A DNA stretch of 64,000 nt, taken from Streptomyces sp. CB02923. GTDB lineage: Bacteria; Actinomycetota; Actinomycetes; Streptomycetales; Streptomycetaceae. Positions within the stretch are counted from its first letter, which is position 1. Each line of letters opens with the position of its first letter. The stretch is from contig NZ_LWKZ01000024.1 of NCBI RefSeq assembly GCF_001905005.1, positions 491,427-555,426 on the forward strand, read 5' to 3'. The notes under the pieces are model-generated. The model saw nothing but the letters and a program-made list of their open reading frames with translations. It ran no database searches and was not told the DNA's origin. The translations under genes and the position numbers were made by a program. Below are positions 1 through 7,630 of this stretch, one piece after another.

Positions 1-348
1 GCGGGCGGTTTTCCGTGCCCTCCCGGGCGTGCGGGGCGGCTGTCCGCCGTTGCCGGTGGTCGGGCCCGCTCCGCGGACGTGGCCGAGATGCTCCGGTGCG
101 CCGTCGTGATCGCGGCGGGTGAGACTGATCACCGTCCGTGCGGGGCGGGCCCGCCATGGTGCGGCGCTATCGGCCGGAACGCGCGTAATCAGCCATCTTG
201 AGTGGGTGTCCCCTGCACGTGGTGAGTACATTGGCCCTGCGGAGCCGGGGTGATCACTTCGTCGGGGTTCCTTCCGTCGGGGTCCACCGCCAGGTCCGTA
301 CGCCGCTCCGCCGGCGGCAGCGACACCTCACGAGAGAATGGACCTTCC
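1..348. other. Non-coding stretch at the left edge
   Basis: No convincing reading frame or RNA gene was found here. It presumably holds the promoter of the MBL hydrolase and the end of whatever lies to the left. Confidence 0.4.
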
Positions 349-1281
349 TTGAGCACGCCCCGCCTCGTCCCGCTCTCCCCGACCACCTGGGCGTGGACGC
401 ACGACAGCACCGCCTGGGGTTACAGCAACTGCGGGCTCGTCGCCTCCGACGGCGAGGCGCTCCTGATGGACACGCAGTTCACGTTGCAGGACACCCGGGA
501 GCTGCTGGACGCGGTCGCCGCCGCCGTACCCGGCGCGACGATCACCACCGTGGTCAACAGCCACCAGAACGGCGACCACACGTGGGGCAACGAACTGGTC
601 GGGGACGCGGAGATCATCACGTCCGAGGCGTCCGCCGCGCACCTGTGCCAGGAGATGACCCCGGACATGCTGACGGCCCTGAGCCGCAGCGAGCCGACCA
701 CCGCGGTCGCCGCCTACGCCGTCGAGCACTTCGGCGGTTTCGACTTCGGCGGCATCACCGTCACCGGGCCGACCCGGACCTTCACCGGCAGCCTGGAGGT
801 GGCCGTCGGCCGCACGGCGGTGCGGCTGCTCGACCTCGGTGCCGGGCACAGCGCGGGCGACGTCGCGCTGCACGTCCCCGAGGACGGCGTGGTGTTCACC
901 GGTGACGCCCTGTTCCGCGGCGGCCACATGATCGTCTGGTCGGGCTCGCTCTCGTCCTGCGTCACCGCCTGCGACACGCTCCTGGCCACCGGCGCGACGA
1001 CCTTCGTGCCCGGCCACGGCGGGATCACCGACCGGGCGGGCGTCACGGAATTCCGCGACATGCTGTCCCGGGTCCAGGAGACGGCCACCGCCCACGCCCG
1101 CAAGGGTACGGAGCTGGCCGAGGCGGCCCGTCTGGTCAAGGCGGAGCACGCGGGCGCGCTGGCGCACCCCGAGCGGCTGTTCACCGCCGTCGCCGCGGCC
1201 TACCAGGAGGCGGGCGCGGAGAACGTTCCGAGCACCACGTTCGACCTCGTCGAGGGCATGGCTCAGCTCGCCGCCGGGTAG
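349..1281 (+). CDS. MBL-fold metallo-hydrolase
   Basis: Metallo-beta-lactamase-fold hydrolase of 310 residues, substrate unknown, probably cytosolic since no signal peptide is seen. The metal site is readable: HQNGDH (His72, Asn74, Asp76, His77, an HxNxDH variant of the usual HxHxDH), His167 in GAGHSAGD, Asp186 in FTGDALF and His223 in PGHGG. An in-frame ATG lies 99 bases upstream, but the extra residues are Arg/Ser-rich and unlike the family, so the TTG at 349 is preferred, with a weak purine-rich GAGAG 12 bases before it. The 3' end overlaps the convergent XRE regulator by 19 bases. The family is clear; the reaction is not. Confidence 0.82.
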   Translation: MSTPRLVPLSPTTWAWTHDSTAWGYSNCGLVASDGEALLMDTQFTLQDTRELLDAVAAAVPGATITTVVNSHQNGDHTWGNELVGDAEIITSEASAAHLCQEMTPDMLTALSRSEPTTAVAAYAVEHFGGFDFGGITVTGPTRTFTGSLEVAVGRTAVRLLDLGAGHSAGDVALHVPEDGVVFTGDALFRGGHMIVWSGSLSSCVTACDTLLATGATTFVPGHGGITDRAGVTEFRDMLSRVQETATAHARKGTELAEAARLVKAEHAGALAHPERLFTAVAAAYQEAGAENVPSTTFDLVEGMAQLAAG

Positions 1282-2063
1282 TCGCACGGCACCACCAGCA
1301 TGAACCGCTGCGTACGGTCGCCGAGCGGCGCGAAGCAGCGGAAGGTGACCTCGAACTCCTCGTCGCCGTGGCCGGGCAGGTACAGCCAGCGCCGGTCGCC
1401 GTCCGGGTGGGTGACCGTCGTGAGGTCGTCGTTGAGCAGCCGGGCCGCGACCCTGTCGCGTTCCTTGATCTCGGCGACGACCTCCGCCAGCCTGCGGTTC
1501 TCCGGCTGCTCGGCGGCGGCCAGCCGGAGCTGGGACGCCATCGGCTTGGCCCAGGCCTCCTCCCAGTCGATCAGCTGGAGGCGGGCCTCGGGGTAGGTCA
1601 GCGCCCAGATCATGACGTTGATGCCGTGCTTCATCCACGGCCAGTCCTGCTCGCACGCCGCGTTGTACAGGAGGACGTCCCACGCCGCGTCGGACAGGTA
1701 CGCCGGCCAGGGCTGCACCTGGACGAGCGCGGTCGTCGACGGGTCCACGGAGCCGGCCGGGCGGTACAGCGGCGGCGGCGCCTGCCCCCGCACGAAGACG
1801 AAGAGAGTGTGCCGCTGGGCCTCGTCGAGGTCGAGGATGCGCACGATGCGCTCCAGCCACTCGGCCTTCGGCTTCTCGATCCGGCCGGACTCCAGCCTCC
1901 GGTACCAGCCCTCGGTGACGCCGGTGAGCGCCGCCATCTCCGCCTGGGTGATGCCCCGGCGGCCCCGGTGGCCGAATCTCGCGGTGAAACCGGGCACCTG
2001 GTGGGGGTCCCGGCGGCCGCGCCAGTCACGCAGGAAGTCACCGGCCCGGTGATTACTGGACAT
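1263..2063 (-). CDS. XRE regulator with MmyB-like ligand-binding domain
   Basis: Transcription regulator of 266 residues. An N-terminal helix-turn-helix (about residues 38-80, with ITQAEMAALTGVTEGWYRRLESGR) is followed by a PAS-like C-terminal half with the streptomycete MmyB features: YLSDAAWDVLLYN, a Trp-rich stretch and the closing LVVPCDYP motif. In this family the C-terminal domain binds a lipid-like ligand, and the gene often regulates a neighbouring short-chain dehydrogenase. That fits here, since fabG is divergent 344 bases away. The start is the ATG at 2063, preceded directly by GAAGG; longer readings add low-quality sequence. The gene is convergent and slightly overlapping with the MBL hydrolase. 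The target is inferred. Confidence 0.85.
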   Translation of the reverse strand: MSSNHRAGDFLRDWRGRRDPHQVPGFTARFGHRGRRGITQAEMAALTGVTEGWYRRLESGRIEKPKAEWLERIVRILDLDEAQRHTLFVFVRGQAPPPLYRPAGSVDPSTTALVQVQPWPAYLSDAAWDVLLYNAACEQDWPWMKHGINVMIWALTYPEARLQLIDWEEAWAKPMASQLRLAAAEQPENRRLAEVVAEIKERDRVAARLLNDDLTTVTHPDGDRRWLYLPGHGDEEFEVTFRCFAPLGDRTQRFMLVVPCDYPAAS

Positions 2064-2407
2064 CCTTCGCCAAACTCCCCATCGATTCGGTAAAGGGATC
2101 GAAAAGTTACGGCCGACTCTAACCCGATGTCGCCACGCACCGACCCCGTCCGTACCCGTCCCCTCCGCATCAAATATCACCCCAAAACCGTCGCCACCTC
2201 TCAAATAACCCCACAGACCGGCACCGCGCCTACCGGAACTCCTGGTGCCGGTCACTTCAGGTGACCGGCATCGGGCAAGAACGATCAGCCGGTTCATGTC
2301 AGAGTGACTCCCCGTGCGAGGCACCGCACGGCGCCCCCGCGGGCGTTCCGCCACCCCGCGCCCGCCCCGGCGGAGCCGGGCCCGCCGGCCGCAACCGAGA
2401 GGCACCC
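2064..2407. promoter_or_regulatory. Divergent promoter region between XRE gene and fabG
   Basis: This 344-base gap separates the divergent XRE gene and fabG and is the likely site of regulation of both. The part near the XRE gene is visibly AT-richer (around 2085-2120). I cannot point to a certain -10/-35 pair or operator. Confidence 0.4.
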
Positions 2408-3112
2408 ATGAGCCGCAGCGTCTTCATCACCGGTGGCAACCGGGGTATCGGCCTGGCCATCGCGGAAGCCATGGCGGCCGACGGGGACAAGGTGGCCGTC
2501 ACGTACCGCTCGGGTGAGCCGCCCGCCGGCGTCCTGGGGGTGCGGTGCGACATCACCGACCCGGAACAGGTCGAGGCGGCGTTCCGGCAGATCGAGGAGG
2601 CGCACGGCCCGGTCGAGGTCCTGGTGGCCAACGCCGGCATCACCCGCGACGCCCTGCTGATGCGGATGTCCGAGGACGACTTCGGCGACGTCGTGGCGAC
2701 CAACCTCACGGCCGCGTACCGGCTGGCCAAGCGCGCCACCCGCGGCATGCTGCGCGCCCGCAAGGGCCGGATGGTCTTCATCGGCTCGACCGTCGGCCTG
2801 CGCGGCGAGGCCGGGCAGGCGAACTACGCGGCGGCCAAGGCCGGACTGGTCGGCCTGGCCCGCTCACTCGCCCGCGAACTGGGCTCGCGCGGCATCACCG
2901 CCAACGTGGTCGCCCCCGGCCTGACCCGTACCGACATGGCCACCGCGCTGCCCCAGGAACGCCTGGACGCCATGCTGGAGCAGGTCCCCCTGGGCCGGAT
3001 GGCCCGCCCCGCGGACATCGCCGCGGCGGTGCGCTGGCTGGCCGGCGACGAGGCGGCATACATCACCGGTGCCGTCATCCCGGTGGACGGCGGCGCCGGC
3101 ATGGGCCACTGA
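2408..3112 (+). CDS. fabG: 3-oxoacyl-ACP reductase / short-chain dehydrogenase
   Basis: Short-chain dehydrogenase of 234 residues that reduces 3-oxoacyl-ACP with NADPH in fatty acid elongation, in the cytosol. The cofactor loop TGGNRGIG is at residues 8-15, NAG at 75-77, and the catalytic set is Asn99, Ser127, Tyr140 and Lys144. The C-terminus ends in the family pattern GAVIPVDGGAGMGH. The ATG at 2408 has GAGAGG about 5 bases upstream. FabG paralogues are common in Streptomyces and this copy is not followed by fabI, so it could also act on another keto substrate. The divergent MmyB-like regulator probably controls it. Confidence 0.85.
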   Translation: MSRSVFITGGNRGIGLAIAEAMAADGDKVAVTYRSGEPPAGVLGVRCDITDPEQVEAAFRQIEEAHGPVEVLVANAGITRDALLMRMSEDDFGDVVATNLTAAYRLAKRATRGMLRARKGRMVFIGSTVGLRGEAGQANYAAAKAGLVGLARSLARELGSRGITANVVAPGLTRTDMATALPQERLDAMLEQVPLGRMARPADIAAAVRWLAGDEAAYITGAVIPVDGGAGMGH

Positions 3113-3195
3113 GCCCCACGACAGTCGCACACTTCTCGACCGCCTCCCCGCGCCCTCCCCGGCGCCGGGAGACAGAAACCTGCCCCACGAGGGAC

Positions 3196-3237
3196 GGTGC
3201 CGTGAGTGCTTGGACGGGGGTCAGGCACTCACGCACC
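3196..3237 (+). terminator. Hairpin downstream of fabG
   Basis: CGTGAGTGC (3201-3209) pairs with GCACTCACG (3225-3233), extended by GGTG/CACC past one bulged base. There is no U tract. It is probably the 3' end structure of the fabG transcript. Confidence 0.45.
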
Positions 3238-3250
3238 GGGGGCGGAAAGG

Positions 3251-3285
3251 GCCTGTGAGGCGCCGGTGACCGGCGTCTCACAGGC
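3251..3285. terminator. Strong 16-bp hairpin between fabG and marR
   Basis: The arms 3251-3266 and 3270-3285 pair over 16 positions (one G-U) around the 3-base loop TGA. It lies after fabG and before the MarR promoter, so it probably insulates the two units. Confidence 0.55.
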
Positions 3286-3336
3286 ACAGCACGCGGGCGG
3301 CCACGGCGCACGAGGGCGGCGGGCCGATCATCAGGT

Positions 3337-3366
3337 CGACAGGCAAACTTGCAAGTTCACCTGTCG
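3337..3366. promoter_or_regulatory. 30-bp MarR operator-like palindrome
   Basis: The core AACTTGCAAGTT (3346-3357) is a perfect 12-bp palindrome. It is flanked symmetrically by CGACAGG (3337-3343) and CCTGTCG (3360-3366), leaving only the CA/CA spacers unpaired. It covers the -35 box of the marR promoter, which suggests autorepression. Confidence 0.7.
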
Positions 3367-3384
3367 TGATTCTACGGTGCCGGT
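3349..3384 (+). promoter_or_regulatory. Leaderless promoter of the marR gene
   Basis: A -35 TTGCAA (3349-3354), an 18-base spacer and a -10 TACGGT (3373-3378) end 6 bases before the ATG at 3385. There is no ribosome binding site, so transcription probably starts at or next to the ATG. Confidence 0.6.
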
Positions 3385-3816
3385 ATGCCCGACCAGGAAC
3401 AGGAACGTCTGGCGGCCGACCTCGGCGCCACCGTCGGCCTCCTCATGCGACACCTGCGCGCCGTCTCGCAGCAAGGCGCGCTGACCGCTTCGCAGCGTTC
3501 GGCGCTGGCCCGGATCGACACCGAGGGGCCCACCACCATCGCGGCGCTGGCCCGCGCGGAACTCGTACGGCCCCAGTCGATGCGGCTGACCATCGGCGCC
3601 CTGGAGGAACAGGGAGTGGTGCGGCGCAGCCCGCATCCGACCGACGGCCGACAGGTCGTCTTCTCCCCCACCGAGGACGGACGGCGGATCATCGGCGAGG
3701 CCCGGCAGGCCAAGCAGAACTGGCTCGCCGTCGCCATCGCCGAACGCCTGGACCCGGCCGAACAGCGAACGGTGGCCGAGGCCACCGGGCTGCTGCGGCG
3801 GCTGGTGCGGGACTGA
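3385..3816 (+). CDS. MarR-family regulator
   Basis: Winged-helix repressor of 143 residues. The DNA-binding core runs from about residue 35 to 95: TIAALARAELVRPQSMRLTI is the recognition helix region and DGRQVVF the wing, flanked by dimerisation helices. It is followed after 155 bases by an isochorismatase-like hydrolase on the same strand, and the two probably form one unit controlled by the 30-bp palindrome over the promoter. The ligand cannot be told from sequence. The ATG at 3385 has no Shine-Dalgarno sequence, in keeping with a leaderless transcript. Confidence 0.85.
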   Translation: MPDQEQERLAADLGATVGLLMRHLRAVSQQGALTASQRSALARIDTEGPTTIAALARAELVRPQSMRLTIGALEEQGVVRRSPHPTDGRQVVFSPTEDGRRIIGEARQAKQNWLAVAIAERLDPAEQRTVAEATGLLRRLVRD

Positions 3817-3971
3817 GGGCGGGCGCCGTTCCCGATTCCCGCCCGCGCCCTGATTCCCGCCCCGACTCCCGTTCCGATCCCCGACCCTGTTCACGTTCCT
3901 GTTCCCGACGGACGCCCCACCGGACGCCGCTCGCCCCGCGAGCGCCCTTCACACACCCAGGAGCCGGACAC

Positions 3972-4523
3972 ATGCCCGTCACCGCACTCGACGCCACCAC
4001 CGCCCTCCTCGTGATCGACCTGCAGAAGGGCATCACCGCCCTGCCGTGCGCCCACCCCACCTCCGAGATCGTCGAACGCTCCGCCCGGCTCGCCGCCGCC
4101 TTCCGGGCGCGGGACCTGCCCGTGGTCCTCGTCAACGTCGACCGCGGCGCTCCGGGCCGTACGGAGGCCGGTACGCGCGGGGGCACGCCGCCCGCCGACT
4201 GGACCGAACTGGCCCCGGAACTCGACCGGCAGCCCGCGGACCTCACCGTCACCAAGCAGACGTGGGGCGCCTTCCACGGCACCGGCCTCGACGCGGAACT
4301 GCGCCACCGGGGCGTCACCCAGGTCGTCGTGACGGGCATCGCGACCAGCATGGGGGTGGAGTCCACCGCCCGTGCCGCGCACGAGCACGGCTACCACGTC
4401 ACCGTCGCCACGGACGCGGTGACCGACACGGACGAGGAAGCGCACCGCCGCGGCCTGGAGAAGATCTTCCCGCTCCTGGGCGAGACCGGCTCCACGCAGG
4501 AGATCATCGGCCTGCTGGGCTGA
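3972..4523 (+). CDS. Isochorismatase-like hydrolase lacking the usual cysteine
   Basis: Isochorismatase-superfamily protein of 183 residues. Asp16 (in LVIDLQKG) and Lys95 (in VTKQTWG) of the usual Asp-Lys-Cys triad are present. The cysteine position (normally xxTDxCVxxTAR) reads ATSMGVESTAR, with Gly128. Amidase-type members need the Cys; as I recall, the true isochorismatases (EntB/PhzD type) also lack it. The protein is therefore more likely a vinyl-ether or other non-thiol hydrolase than a nicotinamidase, or is inactive. AGGAG lies 9 bases before the ATG. It probably shares the marR transcript, and its last 20 bases overlap the convergent tetR gene. Confidence 0.8.
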   Translation: MPVTALDATTALLVIDLQKGITALPCAHPTSEIVERSARLAAAFRARDLPVVLVNVDRGAPGRTEAGTRGGTPPADWTELAPELDRQPADLTVTKQTWGAFHGTGLDAELRHRGVTQVVVTGIATSMGVESTARAAHEHGYHVTVATDAVTDTDEEAHRRGLEKIFPLLGETGSTQEIIGLLG

Positions 4524-5193
4524 CTGTCCCCGGCCGCGGCGACGCGGGCGGGCGGGCTTCCGGGGCCGCGCCCCTGGCCAGGAGCAGCAGGGCGTCGACC
4601 AGATCCTCGGCGGTCGATCCGGTGGCCAGGCGCCGCAGTTGCTGCCCCGTGACCAGGGCGACCACGGTGCCCGCCAGCCGCTCGGCGTCGGCGACCCCCA
4701 GCGCCGCCAGGATGCGGGCCGCCAGCCGGTCGTACGCGGCGAAACACTCGGCCGCGGCGGTCCGCAGCCGCTCGTCGCGGCCCGCCTGGACGTACAGTTC
4801 GAACGGCGCGATGTGCTCGCTGTCGAACTCCGTACCGCCCGCGACCTGGCCGACCAGCGCCGCGGCCTCGGCCAGGCCGATCCGGTCGAGGCGGCTGTCC
4901 GCGGCCAGTTCGGTGAACCGCCGGGTCTCCTCGGCGACGAACCGCAGCAGGCTCTCCCGCAGCAGGTCGTGCTGCGTCGCGAAGTGGTACGTCACCGAGC
5001 CCAGCGAGACACCGGCTTCCTTCGCGATGCGCCGGTTGGTGACGGCGGCGACGCCGTCCCGCCCGATGATGCGCAGCACGGCACCGATGATGCAGCGCCG
5101 GGTGTCGCTCGTCTGCCCCGGGACGGGACTCTTTTGCCCCGGTACGGGGGCGGAGTCGGCCGATGACGGGCCGGGCGCGGGGTCCGCCGTCAT
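4504..5193 (-). CDS. TetR-family regulator
   Basis: TetR-type repressor of 229 residues. A disordered Pro/Ser-rich N-terminus (about 30 residues) precedes the helix-turn-helix: AAVTNRRIAKEAGVSLGSVTYHF, with the typical YHF closing the recognition helix. The rest is an alpha-helical ligand-binding and dimer domain. Its ATG overlaps the stop codon of the upstream amidase by four bases (ATGA), so the two are translationally coupled. A perfect 20-bp palindrome ahead of the amidase gene is the likely operator. The 3' end overlaps the isochorismatase-like gene by 20 bases on the opposite strand. Confidence 0.88.
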   Translation of the reverse strand: MTADPAPGPSSADSAPVPGQKSPVPGQTSDTRRCIIGAVLRIIGRDGVAAVTNRRIAKEAGVSLGSVTYHFATQHDLLRESLLRFVAEETRRFTELAADSRLDRIGLAEAAALVGQVAGGTEFDSEHIAPFELYVQAGRDERLRTAAAECFAAYDRLAARILAALGVADAERLAGTVVALVTGQQLRRLATGSTAEDLVDALLLLARGAAPEARPPASPRPGTVSPAGR

Positions 5194-6869
5194 CGGTCCG
5201 CCGCATCCGCCGGACCGGCCGCGCCCGCCGTGCCCGCCGACCTCGTCGTCCCCGCCGTCCCCGCCGACCTGAGCCGGTCCGCCGCCACCATCAGGCTCCG
5301 GATCCGCTCCCGCCCCCGGCCGCGGACTCCCTCCTCCTGCAACTCCCGACCGCTTCCCCGACCGCTCTCCCGACCGCCACCGGCCCCCGGCCCCCGCGCC
5401 GCGTGGCCGTCACCCGCCGTCGTCCCCGCGCCCTGTCCCACCGCCTTCTCTCCCGCCGCTTCCTCGGGCCACCGCTCGTGCCACCTCGACTCCTCTTCGA
5501 GCTGGGCCGCCAGCGAGATCAGCAGCGGTTCCGAGTGGGCCGGGCCGAGGAGTTGGGCGCCGAGCGGGAGCCCACCCGTGGTGAGGCCGGCGGGGACGCT
5601 GATGCCCGGCCAGCCGAGGACGTTCCACGGCCAGGCGTACGGGCACGCGGCGATCATGGCCCGGTCCGTCTGCCAGCCGTTCATCCGCGCGAGCGTGCCG
5701 ATGCGCGGCGGCGGCGCGGCCGTGGTGGGCGTCAGTATGACGTCGTACGGGCCGAACAGCGCGCCCACGCGCCGGTGTTGCCGCTCTTCCGCCCTCCGCG
5801 CCCCGCGCAGCAAGGGGCCGCCGAGCAGCCGTCCCAGCCGGGCCGCGTCGCGCGTACGGCGGTCCAGCAGGGCGCGGTCGGGCGCCCGCTCCACCCATTC
5901 CCGTACGCCCGTCGTCGCCCGCGGCACGAAGGCGAGGCCGATGAGCCCGTAGTCCGGTTCGGCCTCCTCGACCTCGTGGCCGAGGCGCGCGAGCGTGCGG
6001 GCGAGGGCGGTGACGGCGGACCGTACCTCCGGGTGGAGGGGCTTGGGCGTACCGGTGAAGGCCGGTTTCCAGGAGAGTGCGATGCGCAGCCGGCCCGGGG
6101 CGCGGTCGGCCGCCGCGCGCGCCGCGACGGGGCGGGGCCGGTGCAGGTCGCCGTCGTGGTTGCCGGCTGCGGCGTCGAGCAGCAGTGCCGCGTCGCGGAC
6201 CGTGCGGGCCAGCGGGCCCAGCACCGTGATGCCCTGGAACGACTCCGCGTCGGGCCAGGTCGAGATGCGGCCGCGCTGGGGCTTGATGCCGACGAGGTGG
6301 GTCCAGGCGGCGGGGATGCGGACCGAGCCGGCGCCGTCCGTGCCGAGGGCGGCCGGTATCAGACCGGCGGCGACGGCCGCGGCCGAGCCGCCCGACGAAC
6401 CGCCGGGCGTGTGGCCGGGGTTCCAGGGGTTGCGGGTGTCGCCGAAGGCGGGGCCTTCGGTGAACGGCCACTGTCCCAGCTCGCAGGCGTTGGTCTTGCC
6501 GACGACGACCGCACCGGCCGCGCGCAGCCGCCGTACGGCCTCGGCGTCCGCCCGCTTGGGCGGGAACTCCCCGGCACACCCGAACGCGGTGGGCTCGCCC
6601 GCCACATCGGTGTCGTCCTTGACGGCGACCGGCACGCCGAGCAGTGGCAGCCGCTCGCCCGCGGCGAGCCGCCGGTCGGCCTCGGCGGCCTCGGCGAGCG
6701 CGGCCTCGGCGCGGACCCGCCGGAAGGCGTTGACCGTGCCCTGGGTGGCGTCGATGCGCTCCAGCGACCGCCGTACCAGCTCGGCCGAGGACACCTGTCC
6801 CGCCGCCAGTGCCGCGGCCTGCTCGGCCAGCCCTTCGTACTCCCTGGTGCCGTTGTCCCGTATGCCCAT
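5190..6869 (-). CDS. Amidase (amidase signature family)
   Basis: Amidase-signature enzyme of 559 residues that hydrolyses an unknown C-N amide bond through a Ser-cisSer-Lys triad. Lys lies in VPVAVKDDTD, the Gly/Ser-rich signature reads GGSSGGSAAAVAAG, and the nucleophile lies in TDGAGSVRIP. The ATG at 6869 has a strong GGGGGAG upstream. The catalytic domain ends near residue 470; the last 90 or so residues are low-complexity Gly/Arg/Ala/Ser sequence ending in GTAGTTRSAGTAGAAG-like repeats, beyond the family's usual length. The tail may come from loss of an earlier stop codon. The gene is first in an operon with tetR. Confidence 0.88.
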   Translation of the reverse strand: MGIRDNGTREYEGLAEQAAALAAGQVSSAELVRRSLERIDATQGTVNAFRRVRAEAALAEAAEADRRLAAGERLPLLGVPVAVKDDTDVAGEPTAFGCAGEFPPKRADAEAVRRLRAAGAVVVGKTNACELGQWPFTEGPAFGDTRNPWNPGHTPGGSSGGSAAAVAAGLIPAALGTDGAGSVRIPAAWTHLVGIKPQRGRISTWPDAESFQGITVLGPLARTVRDAALLLDAAAGNHDGDLHRPRPVAARAAADRAPGRLRIALSWKPAFTGTPKPLHPEVRSAVTALARTLARLGHEVEEAEPDYGLIGLAFVPRATTGVREWVERAPDRALLDRRTRDAARLGRLLGGPLLRGARRAEERQHRRVGALFGPYDVILTPTTAAPPPRIGTLARMNGWQTDRAMIAACPYAWPWNVLGWPGISVPAGLTTGGLPLGAQLLGPAHSEPLLISLAAQLEEESRWHERWPEEAAGEKAVGQGAGTTAGDGHAARGPGAGGGRESGRGSGRELQEEGVRGRGRERIRSLMVAADRLRSAGTAGTTRSAGTAGAAGPADAADR

Positions 6870-6887
6870 GGCTCCCCCTCGGCGGCA

Positions 6888-6907
6888 CTGTTCGTTCGAA
6901 CGAACAG
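6888..6907. promoter_or_regulatory. Perfect 20-bp TetR operator-like palindrome
   Basis: CTGTTCGTTCGAACGAACAG reads the same on both strands. It lies 19 bases before the amidase start, at the position for a repressor site controlling the amidase-tetR operon. Confidence 0.75.
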
Positions 6908-7006
6908 CTTCGACGGTAACCGGGCCGGGCGCCCGCTTCAACGGTGCGGCCGTGGCGCGCGCAGGCGACCGGCGGGGCGGGCCCGGAGTTCCGTGCGGCC
7001 CGGATG

Positions 7007-7480
7007 TCAGAGCTGGTCGCGTCCGAGTTCCGCGAGGCGGGTCAGGGCCGGCAGCGCGTCGGCGAGGGCCTGCCGCTGTCCGGAGGTCAGCCGGGCCACC
7101 AGGGGTTCCAGGTGGCGGGTCCGGTCCGTGTGGCGGGTGCGGCCGATCCGCCGGCCCGCCTCGGTGATCCGGACGAGGACGGCGCGCCCGTCACTGGGGT
7201 CGGGGCGGCGTTCCACCAGCCCGTCGCGCTCCAGCCGGGTGACCAGTTGGGTGATGCCGGGCTGGCTGACCTGCTCGGCCCTGGTCAGTTCGGTCAGCCG
7301 CAGCGGCCCTTCGGCGTACGCGAGGGTGTCCAGCACGGAGAGGGTCGTGAGGGACAGCTTCTCCGGGGTGGGGAGCCGGACGTAGAAGCGGTTGAAGTAC
7401 TCGATCGTGGTGGCGAAGGCGTCCACGTCCAGGTCGCCGTCCGGGGAGGGGGGCGGGTGGTCGTTCAGGTCGTCGTTCAC
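7007..7480 (-). CDS. MarR-family regulator
   Basis: MarR-type winged-helix regulator of 157 residues. The core includes LRLTELTRAEQVSQPGITQLVTRLERDGLVERRPDPSDGRAV-type sequence (about residues 58-100), with helix, turn and DGR wing all clear, then a C-terminal dimerisation helix. The start is a GTG at 7480; the upstream region on this strand contains TACGAT and GTTATTTAAC, probably part of its promoter or operator. It lies between two independent operons and has no partner gene on its strand. The ligand is unknown. Confidence 0.85.
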   Translation of the reverse strand: MNDDLNDHPPPSPDGDLDVDAFATTIEYFNRFYVRLPTPEKLSLTTLSVLDTLAYAEGPLRLTELTRAEQVSQPGITQLVTRLERDGLVERRPDPSDGRAVLVRITEAGRRIGRTRHTDRTRHLEPLVARLTSGQRQALADALPALTRLAELGRDQL

Positions 7481-7630
7481 ACGAGAAAACCTATCGTACG
7501 GTTATTTAACGCCCTTATGCTCCCGATGTGTCGTGATGCGGACGAACGAGAGCGTGCCTGGCGGGTGGCGCAACCGCACGTCACCCGCCGGGCCGCCCGC
7601 TCCGGCACGCGGCCGGGTACGGCCGTGGCC

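Noticed and set aside
328..1860. Long minus-strand frame opposite the MBL hydrolase
   Set aside because: Arg/Gly/Ala-rich shadow of two real genes in high-GC DNA; no domain and no ribosome binding site.
5163..7385. 740-residue plus-strand frame over the amidase
   Set aside because: Shadow of the amidase, which has full catalytic motifs on the other strand.
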